NCBI GenBank assembly: GCA_035535015.1 | Contig: DATLQU010000062.1 | Span: 1-64,000, forward strand | Direction: 5' to 3' | Length of the DNA stretch: 64,000 nt | Origin: Palsa-661 sp035535015 | Lineage (GTDB): Bacteria > Actinomycetota > Acidimicrobiia > Acidimicrobiales > UBA8190 | Part shown: positions 28,640-35,453 of the stretch, one piece after another | Layout: each line of letters starts with the position of its first letter | Numbering within the stretch: position 1 is the first letter of the stretch | Notes under the pieces: model-generated | Seen by the model: only the letters and a program-made list of their open reading frames with translations | Told to the model about the DNA's origin: nothing | The model's database searches: none | Program-made: the position numbers and the translations under genes

Positions 28640-29002
28640 CTACCGGGGCTCGTCCCGCACGTCCAGATACGCCTGCAGATGGTCGTGGCCCTGTTCGATG
28701 ATGGCCTGGCACACGGCTCGCAGTGGCGGATCAGACCCAGGGTCCGAGCCGGCCAACTTCCGGAAGGTGAAGGCGGCGTTGCGGTAGACGCGCAGCGCGG
28801 CGAGAAGCTCGGCGTCAGCGTCACTGTCCTGATGGCGGTCGACGTCGAGCTCCTCGAGCAGCTCGGTGGTGAGGGCGACCAACTCGTCGGCCGAGGCCGT
28901 CCCGGCCGCCAGACCCCCCGGGCCGAGAGCCGACTGCACCCCCGCCACCTTCTCCTCGACCGAGCGCAACCGGCCGATCGGGTCGTCGGCCCAGCCGCTC
29001 AC
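28640..29002 (-). CDS. small helical hypothetical protein (120 aa)
   Basis: Not recognised. The sequence is predicted to be mostly alpha-helical (RLRSVEEKVAGVQSAL, LVALTTELLEELDVDR, AVCQAIIEQGHDHLQAYL), acidic, without signal or membrane segments. The GTG at 29002 is preferred because further upstream the frame runs through a 22-bp direct repeat. About 110 bp without features separate it from the ligase-like gene downstream. Confidence 0.55.
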   Translation of the reverse strand: MSGWADDPIGRLRSVEEKVAGVQSALGPGGLAAGTASADELVALTTELLEELDVDRHQDSDADAELLAALRVYRNAAFTFRKLAGSDPGSDPPLRAVCQAIIEQGHDHLQAYLDVRDEPR

Positions 29003-29041
29003 GGGGCCACACCGGTGACGCTCACGGGGCCACACCGGTGA
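28997..29041. repeat. 22-bp direct repeat, 1-bp spacer
   Basis: GCTCACGGGGCCACACCGGTGA is present at 28997-29018 and 29020-29041. It covers the start codon of the minus-strand small protein and duplicates it, giving two possible GTGs. It lies 24 bp before the PHO-box-like array. Confidence 0.85.
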
Positions 29042-29065
29042 TCATCGTGTCCGGCATGGGCTTCT

Positions 29066-29109
29066 GTTTACCAAACGTTCACCATTCGTTCACGTTCCGA
29101 TTACCTCTG
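29066..29109 (+). promoter_or_regulatory. PHO-box-like array of four 11-bp units
   Basis: Four consecutive 11-bp units in phase: GTTTACCAAAC (29066-29076), GTTCACCATTC (29077-29087), GTTCACGTTCC (29088-29098) and GATTACCTCTG (29099-29109). The actinobacterial PhoP site is a run of 11-nt repeats with GTTCACC at the start, which these match. The array ends 82 bp before the ATG of the phosphate-symporter-like gene, which fits induction under phosphate limitation. Confidence 0.75.
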
Positions 29110-29191
29110 GATGGTCTGTCGGTTACCTGACCCTGAGAAGATCCGCGGGGGCTCTGGGACACGACGCAGGGGGATCCATGAGGACATCGAG

Positions 29192-30724
29192 ATGACCGAA
29201 TCGGGGCGAAGGGCGCTAGAGGGGTCCATGGCGGCCGTGGAGGTCCCACCGACCGGCCTGGCCGCGGCGGCCACGGTGAGCGACCTGCTGAACGATGCTC
29301 CGCGCAGCCGTTTCCACCGGCGGGCGGTGGTGATCTCGGGCATGGGCTTCTTCACCGACGCCTACGACCTCTTCGTGATCAGCACCGTTGCCGTCCTGGT
29401 GAAGAGCCAGTGGCATCTCTCCACCACGCAGACGAGTTGGGTGGCGGGCTCGACGATCCTGGCGGCCTTCATCGGCGCCCTCGTCTTCGGCCGGATCGCC
29501 GATGTGCTCGGACGAAAGAGCGTCTACGCCGCCGTCGCCGTCATCATGATCGTCGGGGCCCTCACCTCGGCCTTCGCCACCGGCTTCTGGTGGCTCGTCA
29601 TCGCCCGCTTCGTCCTCGGCCTGGGCATCGGCGGCGACTATCCGGTCTCGGCTGTGCTGATGAGCGAATACGCCAACCGCGACGACCGGGGCCGCCTTGT
29701 CGGGCTGGTGTTCTCCATGCAGGCGTTGGGTCTCATCATCGGACCACTGGTCGGTCTGCTGTTGTTGGCGTCGGGTGTCGATCACAACCTCACCTGGCGA
29801 TTGATGCTCGGCCTGGGTGCCGTCCCCGCGGCCAGCGTCGTCTACCTCCGGGCGAAGATGCCCGAGTCCCCGCGATTCCAGGAAAGGGTGCAGGGTGAAG
29901 CCGCTCGCGCCGCCAACGAACTGGAGCTCTTCTCGCAAGGCGTCGTGAAGGCACCCACGACGGCCACGCCCAACGGAACACGAGGTATAGGGCTCGGCCG
30001 GTTCTTGACCGATCGCCGGACTCTGGTACTTCTGCTCGGCACGGCGGGGTCGTGGTTCCTCTTCGACTATGCCTACTACGGCAATACCTTGTCCCTGCCG
30101 GCGATCCTGAAGGATGTCGCACCCCACGCCACCTTGGTGACCAAGCTGGCGTGGTCCCTCGGAATCTTCATGATCTTCGCCGTACCGGGTTACGTGATGG
30201 CCTTCACGAAGATGGACCGGATCGGCCACCGTCGGCTGCAACTGATCGGATTCGGCATCATGGCCGCCGCCTTCGTGGCCCTGGGGGCGATCCCGGGGCT
30301 GACGACGGTCGTCGCGCCCTTCCTCCTCATTTTCGGACTGAGCTACTTCTTCATCGAATTCGGACCCAATACCACCACCTTTGTCCTACCTTCGGAGCTG
30401 TTCCCCACGAGCATGCGGACGACGGGACACGGTATCGCCGCCGGCATCGGCAAGCTCGGGGCCTTCATCGGCGTTTTCCTGGTGCCGCAACTCGAGAAGA
30501 GCATCGGCCTCCGAGGAATGCTGCTGGTGGCCGGGGGATCGGCCGTGTTGGGGTACGTGCTCACACTGCTTCTCCCCGAACCGGCGCGGCGCAATCTCGA
30601 GGACGTGTCCGGCGAGGACCATCGTGCCGCACTGGTCGTCGAATTGACGACGGCGCCGGTGGGAGAGGTCGTCCAGATCGCCGAAGCGCGCACCGCCCCG
30701 GCGATCCACGACGCCGTTCTGTAG
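29192..30724 (+). CDS. phosphate:H+ symporter of the major facilitator superfamily
   Basis: 510 residues and about 12 helices. It resembles the PHS family (Pho84/PHT1 type): GMGFFTDAYDLFVIS in helix 1, ARFVLGLGIGGDYPVSAVLMSEYA in helix 4-5 and LFPTSMRTTGHGIAAGIGKLGA in helix 10-11. The Asp of the DAYDLF motif and of GGDYP are kept. Uptake of inorganic phosphate is inferred from family and from the PHO-box-like array upstream. The ATG at 29192 is preferred to one at 29111, which would overlap the regulatory region. Confidence 0.85.
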   Translation: MTESGRRALEGSMAAVEVPPTGLAAAATVSDLLNDAPRSRFHRRAVVISGMGFFTDAYDLFVISTVAVLVKSQWHLSTTQTSWVAGSTILAAFIGALVFGRIADVLGRKSVYAAVAVIMIVGALTSAFATGFWWLVIARFVLGLGIGGDYPVSAVLMSEYANRDDRGRLVGLVFSMQALGLIIGPLVGLLLLASGVDHNLTWRLMLGLGAVPAASVVYLRAKMPESPRFQERVQGEAARAANELELFSQGVVKAPTTATPNGTRGIGLGRFLTDRRTLVLLLGTAGSWFLFDYAYYGNTLSLPAILKDVAPHATLVTKLAWSLGIFMIFAVPGYVMAFTKMDRIGHRRLQLIGFGIMAAAFVALGAIPGLTTVVAPFLLIFGLSYFFIEFGPNTTTFVLPSELFPTSMRTTGHGIAAGIGKLGAFIGVFLVPQLEKSIGLRGMLLVAGGSAVLGYVLTLLLPEPARRNLEDVSGEDHRAALVVELTTAPVGEVVQIAEARTAPAIHDAVL

Positions 30725-30759
30725 ACGTCTCGCACCCGCCGTCGGTGCATGACGGACGC

Positions 30760-30765
30760 TAGGCT
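30760..30765 (+). promoter_or_regulatory. -10-like box TAGGCT
   Basis: TAGGCT lies 30 nt before the ATG at 30796, giving a leader of about 24 nt that contains GGAGG. It suggests the small barrel protein has its own promoter. Confidence 0.4.
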
Positions 30766-30795
30766 GCGGCGTCCATTGAGCAGTGGAGGATTCCC

Positions 30796-31107
30796 ATGTG
30801 GGCACAGATGATCAGCATGCGTCTGAAGCCGGGGAAGGACGATCAGATCCCGGGCCTGCACGAGCAACTGCGGGCCGCCGAGCAGCCCGGTTCAGGCCTG
30901 CTGCGTACGATGGCCATGCGTGACCAGAAGGATCCGAGCCGGATCTACAACCTGGTGATCTTCGAGAGCGAGGAGAAGGCCCGCCAGCGCGAGCAGGATC
31001 CGCGGCGTCAGAAGGACCTGGAGGCCATCAGGGCCACCATGGCCGAGATCTTCGAAGGCGCTCCGGAGTTCGTCGACCTCATCGTGACGCAGGACACCTC
31101 GTATTAG
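30796..31107 (+). CDS. antibiotic-monooxygenase-like dimeric alpha/beta-barrel protein
   Basis: 103 residues with the pattern of the ABM/EthD-like ferredoxin fold: a first strand WAQMISMRLKPGK, a helix, GSGLLRTMAMRDQKDPSRIYNLVIFES, and a long Arg/Glu-rich helix. Such proteins dimerise; many have no known substrate. It starts with ATG after GGAGG. It is far too short to be the heme synthase ChdC/HemQ, which also uses this fold. Confidence 0.55.
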   Translation: MWAQMISMRLKPGKDDQIPGLHEQLRAAEQPGSGLLRTMAMRDQKDPSRIYNLVIFESEEKARQREQDPRRQKDLEAIRATMAEIFEGAPEFVDLIVTQDTSY

Positions 31108-31121
31108 TCTCTCGCCCCTCG

Positions 31122-31155
31122 GTCCGTCGCACGGATGGCGGCGCTCGTGCCGGAC
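31122..31155. terminator. inverted repeat between convergent genes
   Basis: GTCC/GCACG at 31122-31133 pairs with CGTGC/GGAC at 31146-31155 with a 12-nt loop. It lies between the ends of the barrel-protein gene and the broken VOC gene, where a two-way terminator would be expected. The stem has an internal bulge. Confidence 0.35.
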
Positions 31156-31165
31156 GGCCGGACCC

Positions 31166-31518
31166 TCAGTCGAGCGGACCGTTCTGCCAGACGCCTATGC
31201 GATTACCGGAGGGGTCGGTGAACAGCGCCAGCCGCCTCCGTTGTCGGTGACCTTCTTCAGCACGTCGACGATTCGCTTGACGTAGACGTAGGGCGTGATG
31301 CCGGCGGCGCCGGCCACCGGCAGATGGCGCATGAAGTGTCCGATGACGTGACCGGTGCCGTCCTCGAAGCTCGGATCTTGGCGACTGTCGTCGACCTTCC
31401 AGGCGAAGACGGACCGGTAGAAGGCGGCGGGGCGTGGGGGATCAGGGGCGGGAATCCGAAGGTAGGAAAGGCCTCCGGATCTGAAGACCGGGTGATCGGC
31501 ACTGACGGCTTCCTCCAC
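31166..31518 (-). pseudogene. VOC/glyoxalase-family gene with deletion and frameshift
   Basis: The first 95 residues read as a VOC protein (FRSGGLSYLRIPAPDPPRPAAFYRSVF, then YVYVKRIVDVLKKVTDNGG). After TDNGG the frame leaves the family and stops. In the next frame the proper end is present: LALFTDPSGNRIGVWQNGPLD, with its stop at 31166-31168. In relatives about a dozen residues lie between these parts, so a deletion of roughly 40 nt that also shifts the frame is the simplest reading. The last beta-alpha unit is lost and activity is unlikely. Confidence 0.75.
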
Positions 31519-31574
31519 GCCGCCGTCCCCTCACGGTTGCCGCGCGCCGAACGGGTGGTGAGGGGAATCTCGGC

Positions 31575-32096
31575 TCAGAGAAGTGCCACGCGGTAGCGGA
31601 CGTCGGTGGCCAGGAAGGCGCCCCAGTCGTGGAGCTTGGTGGCGCCGTCGGGTGCCCAGCCGTGGTGTTCGTAGAAGCTCCGGGCCCGTTCGTTGTTGTC
31701 GAGGGTCCAGGCGATCCCCGCCTGGAATCCCGCCTCCGCCATCTGTGTCGTGACGGCTCGCAACAGGACAGACCCTCCGCCGCCGCGCCAGACAAGGGGA
31801 TCGAGGTAGAGGGTCTGGAGCTCGCCCACCGTGGTGGAGTCGTCGTCATCGTCCCGGGTGGGGCTCAAGTGGGCGAAGCCGATGACGGTCCCGGATTCGC
31901 CGGTCAGCACCAGAGTTCCCGTGCCGGGCCAGGCGGTGGCCTCGAGCACCGCCGCCCACTGCCGGCCACTGTGGCGCGGATCGAGCCCATCGAGATAGCT
32001 CTGGGGGAGAACGCCGGCGTAGGCCGACTGCCACGAACGGACGTGCACGGTGGCGATGGCCCCGGCATCGTCGATGGTGGCCCGGCGGATCTCCAT
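31575..32096 (-). CDS. GNAT-family N-acetyltransferase
   Basis: 173 residues covering one GNAT domain. IRRATIDDAGAIATVHVRSW is the usual N-terminal strand-helix, ELQTLYLDPLVWRGGGGSVLL the acetyl-CoA loop (the Q/RxxGxG/A motif reads W-R-G-G-G-G), and NNERARSFYEHHGW the C-terminal hallmark. The acceptor is unknown. It starts 22 nt after the stop of the large MprF-like gene on the same strand; CAGAAT lies 7 nt before the ATG, so it may also have its own promoter. Confidence 0.82.
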   Translation of the reverse strand: MEIRRATIDDAGAIATVHVRSWQSAYAGVLPQSYLDGLDPRHSGRQWAAVLEATAWPGTGTLVLTGESGTVIGFAHLSPTRDDDDDSTTVGELQTLYLDPLVWRGGGGSVLLRAVTTQMAEAGFQAGIAWTLDNNERARSFYEHHGWAPDGATKLHDWGAFLATDVRYRVALL

Positions 32097-32117
32097 GGGG
32101 CCGATTCTGCCCCCCGC

Positions 32118-35100
32118 TCAGGGGTGCTTGCGGCCCACCGGCGGTCCGAGTGCGGCTGGCGGCCCCGTGTCGTCGGCGGGCCCCGTGTCGTCGGCGGGCC
32201 CCGTGTCGTCGGCAGGTCGGGGCCCGGCGGCGGGCGGAGAGGGTGTGCACTCGTCGGGCTCGGGCAGCAGCGATGCGCCGGAACCCAAGGCCCCGAGGTC
32301 GTCGAGGCCGGCATGGGCGCGGCGGTCGGAGGCGGCGATCATCCGGCCGATGACCGGCACCTCCGACAGCGACTCCGCCCGGAGGATGGCCAAGACGACG
32401 GGGACGAGGTGCTCGGCCGTGTCGTAGACGACGTAACGCGGGAGCCAGGTCGGTTCGTACTTGGCGTTGAAGCGCCAGAGGGTTTCGATCTGCAGGAAGC
32501 TCGACATCTTCTTGAGCGCCCAGCGCTCGACCCGCTGGGTGATCCCGTCGCCGCGTTCGCCGTCGAGGACCGAGCGCAGGGCGGCGAAGTTGAGGCTGAG
32601 GCCCTTGTGCCCGTGCTGGCGGAAGTGCTCGATGGACGAGACCAGGGCGAAGTCGATAAGGCCGTTGGGGTGTTCGCCGCGGTCGCGGCGCATGAGGTCG
32701 AGGGAGAAGCCGCCGATGCCACGGGCGGGAACGAATTGGCACAGGGCGGCGGGAGCGCCGTCGGGGGCGGTGACCACACAGAGGACGAGGTCTTCGTCGC
32801 GAGGGTCGAAGATGCGGCCGAGCATCATGGAGAAACCGCGCTCGAATTCCCCCCGGCGGCTCTGGGACATGAGGCCGGTCAGCTGGACGGCGGTGGCCCG
32901 GTCGAGACGGGCCGGATCGTGGAAGGTGGCGGTGTAGCCGTACTTGGCGATCCGGTTGTACGCCTGTCGGAGACCCTTCATCCGGCCGCCGTTCAATGAG
33001 AACGTCTCGAGGTCGACCACCGCTTCATCGCCGATGTAGATCTCGTGCATGCCCGTGGCCCGGTAGACGGGGAGCCAGTCCTCGCTCCCCCCCATCACGG
33101 CGACGACCCAGCCACGGTTGTCGGCGAATCGGCGGAAGGCCCCCCACGCGTGTTCGCGTTCGGTGTCCGGTCCGATGGTGTCGGGGGAGACGAGGCAGAC
33201 ACCGCCGTAGATGGCGTAGGCCACCAGGCTGTCCCGGTGGAAGAACCACTGTTTGTCACTGCGCAAGGCGAAGTAGTCGAGGGTCCCCTGGCCGTGACGT
33301 TTCACGATGTCGCGGGCGCGTGTCTCGGCCGCCCGGCCGGCCGAACGACGGCGGTCGACCACGGGCCGGGTGGCCAGGAGCACGGCCACCACGGCCAGAC
33401 CGATGCCGACGGTGAGGAGCGAGGGGGCGAGGAAGTCGTCGAGGCGATCGGGCAGGGCGATGTCGCGGATGCCGACCAGACGCTCGACGACCGCCTGCCC
33501 GCAGCGCCACAGGCTGAGATGGCGCCGGCCGAGGTCGACGTGCAGGGTGAGCTCGACAACCACGCTCGTGATCACCGTGATACCGACCACGCCGGCCACC
33601 AGGGCGATCCCGGCCGAACGCAGCGACGGCCGGTCCGAGGCGGCCCGGAATTCGCTGCGGTAGAGAAGCAGAAGGAGCAGGACGGCGGCGGCCAGGAGTG
33701 ATTCCTCGAGGTCCCCGCCGCGGGCCAGATGGAGAACGAGGGTCACCCCGAGAATCACCGAGGAGATGGCCCACGCCTGCTGTTGACCCCGGCGGACGCC
33801 CCGGGCCAGGGCCAGCAGGCCGATCCCGGCCAGGGCCACCAGGGCTCCCGCCGCCTGGGTGGCTCCGAGGGGCAGGACCTGCAGGACCAAATGAAGACGG
33901 CCACGCAGGGGTGGTGTCACGGCCGACAAGAGGTCCACCACCCCGGCGAAGGCGATGGCGCCCGAGGCCCAGCGCCTGACCCGGCGGGACCGGCGCCGGA
34001 CGGCGTGAAGATCGGGACCGGGGGGCCACGAGGCTCCGCCGGGGTAGGCGGCCACGACCACCGGATGTTGTTGGTGGACGCGTCGGTCCCGGGCCGCCAC
34101 CCGTTCGAGGAGAGTGGCCGGGTCGCTGGCGGAGCGGGCCATGAGAAGACGGACGTGAAGGTCGGCTCCCGTCTCGAGCTCCACCCAAGAGAGCTGGCGA
34201 TGGGGCAGGAAGACGGGCAGCATGCCCAAGCGCCCCGGATGTTCCTCGACGACCTCACCGGCCGCACCTGTGCAGGCGAAGACGCCGGGCGTCAGGTGGG
34301 TGAGCTCGGCCTGGAGGGCGGCGCCGGTGACCAGAGCGGTGTAGCCCCTGGTGGCGAGGGCGAGTGCCGCGTCACGGCCGGCGTCGTTGGCCGTGGCCCC
34401 GGCGCCGGACCAGGACTCTTCGAACAACTTGTCGAGCCGGCCGCCGCCCAGGGTCCGCCAGGCCTGGCGGGCCAGCCAACCGAGCAGGCCGGCCATGACC
34501 ACCAACTCGACGACACAGACCACCCCGGCCACGAGCAGCCGGTCTCCCCAGGTGGCGTGACGGACGCGGGCGATGGCCCGGACCGTGCGGGGTTGGTTGA
34601 CGAAGAGGTGGGTCAAGCCGTCGGCCACGAAGGGAAGGCTGAGGACGAGGGCCACGGCGAAGGGGACGAGGAGCCACCAGCCGAAGCGGGCGAAGCGACG
34701 GTAGAGAAGGCGCGAGGTGAGAAAGCGTTGGACGCCGGCGGGGTCGGCCAGTCGGTTGATGCCCTCCTGCCACGGTTCGGCCGGGTTCTGTGCCGCGGTG
34801 AGCACGGCGGCCGCCGGCGAGGTCGGACGCGGCGCCACGTCGACAGTGGGGATGCCGGCATCGATGCGGACGAGCCGGCTGCCGGCCACCGACGCCATCT
34901 CCAGGTCGACGCTCGACGCCAGCTCGATCCCGAGCGCCTCCAGAGGGCCCCGGGCCGCGGCATCGGAACCGAGGGCGGCGTCGGTCGTTCCGGGGAGGCA
35001 TACCACCCGGCGCTCGTGACCGGCGGCGAACGTCCGGAGGGCTTCGGCCAGCCGGGGGTGGGCGGCCAGGGCGGCCCCGGTACCGGAGGCGGCCGTACCG

Positions 35101-35315
35101 GAGGCGGCCGTACCGGAGGCCGGCGGCTCCAGGTCGAAGAGGTTGCCGGCCACCACCACGAGGCCGGGGCCCTGCCAGGTATCGAGGGCGCGACCGAAGC
35201 CGGAGACGGCCCAGGTGGTGGTGGGGGTGGCCTCGGGGCCTAGGCCGAAGTTGGCCACCACCACCACTCGTCGGCCCTCGCCGACGGCGATGGTGAGGGT
35301 CTCGCCTTCGGGCAT
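32118..35315 (-). CDS. degenerate metallophosphoesterase fused to MprF-type lysyltransferase domain
   Basis: 1,065 residues. Residues 1-400 follow the layout of actinobacterial membrane metallophosphoesterases, with two helices (near 205-230 and 258-281) inserted, but every metal motif is changed. DLHLG is NFGLG (N22, G24), GDLF is GNLF (N58), GNHD is GTTD (T110, T111) and the GHTH region is GAALQ (near 330). About six helices follow (445-653). Residues 672-980 are a DUF2156 domain as in MprF/LysX (GQGTLDYFALRSDKQWFF, SLNGGRMKGLRQAYNRI, LSLNFAALRSVLDGE), which adds an amino acid to phosphatidylglycerol. The tail carries PADDTG repeats. Start at the ATG with GGGGGGA before it. Confidence 0.8.
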   Translation of the reverse strand: MPEGETLTIAVGEGRRVVVVANFGLGPEATPTTTWAVSGFGRALDTWQGPGLVVVAGNLFDLEPPASGTAASGTAASGTGAALAAHPRLAEALRTFAAGHERRVVCLPGTTDAALGSDAAARGPLEALGIELASSVDLEMASVAGSRLVRIDAGIPTVDVAPRPTSPAAAVLTAAQNPAEPWQEGINRLADPAGVQRFLTSRLLYRRFARFGWWLLVPFAVALVLSLPFVADGLTHLFVNQPRTVRAIARVRHATWGDRLLVAGVVCVVELVVMAGLLGWLARQAWRTLGGGRLDKLFEESWSGAGATANDAGRDAALALATRGYTALVTGAALQAELTHLTPGVFACTGAAGEVVEEHPGRLGMLPVFLPHRQLSWVELETGADLHVRLLMARSASDPATLLERVAARDRRVHQQHPVVVAAYPGGASWPPGPDLHAVRRRSRRVRRWASGAIAFAGVVDLLSAVTPPLRGRLHLVLQVLPLGATQAAGALVALAGIGLLALARGVRRGQQQAWAISSVILGVTLVLHLARGGDLEESLLAAAVLLLLLLYRSEFRAASDRPSLRSAGIALVAGVVGITVITSVVVELTLHVDLGRRHLSLWRCGQAVVERLVGIRDIALPDRLDDFLAPSLLTVGIGLAVVAVLLATRPVVDRRRSAGRAAETRARDIVKRHGQGTLDYFALRSDKQWFFHRDSLVAYAIYGGVCLVSPDTIGPDTEREHAWGAFRRFADNRGWVVAVMGGSEDWLPVYRATGMHEIYIGDEAVVDLETFSLNGGRMKGLRQAYNRIAKYGYTATFHDPARLDRATAVQLTGLMSQSRRGEFERGFSMMLGRIFDPRDEDLVLCVVTAPDGAPAALCQFVPARGIGGFSLDLMRRDRGEHPNGLIDFALVSSIEHFRQHGHKGLSLNFAALRSVLDGERGDGITQRVERWALKKMSSFLQIETLWRFNAKYEPTWLPRYVVYDTAEHLVPVVLAILRAESLSEVPVIGRMIAASDRRAHAGLDDLGALGSGASLLPEPDECTPSPPAAGPRPADDTGPADDTGPADDTGPPAALGPPVGRKHP
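32161..32214 (-). repeat. three tandem 18-bp repeats (PADDTG codons)
   Basis: GGCCCCGTGTCGTCGGCG, in plus-strand reading, is repeated at 32161-32178, 32179-32196 and 32197-32214, in frame in the C-terminal tail of the MprF-like fusion. Confidence 0.9.
35080..35124 (-). repeat. three tandem 15-bp repeats (ASGTA codons)
   Basis: GTACCGGAGGCGGCC and two near-identical copies follow one another at 35080-35124. They code for a small flexible insertion near residues 66-79, after the GNLF motif of the degenerate phosphoesterase domain. Confidence 0.88.
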
Positions 35316-35383
35316 CGTCCCCCCATCTTGCCAGCCCCCGGCGGCGCTTCCCGGACGCTGCTGCCGTTCACCAGGTGAATCGC

Positions 35384-35389
35384 TACGCT
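35384..35389 (+). promoter_or_regulatory. -10-like box TACGCT before acs
   Basis: TACGCT lies 64 nt before the acs ATG in the 138-bp divergent gap between acs and the MprF-like gene. No clear -35 element is seen. Confidence 0.35.
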
Positions 35390-35453
35390 CGGCGGCGACG
35401 GGGCCGGCCACCGGTCGCCCCCCGAAGCCATCTCCGAAAGGGACTGCAGACGC

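Noticed and set aside
30796..31107. Small barrel protein as the missing heme synthase ChdC/HemQ
   Set aside because: It is about 100 residues, less than half the size of ChdC, and lacks its conserved heme-side residues.
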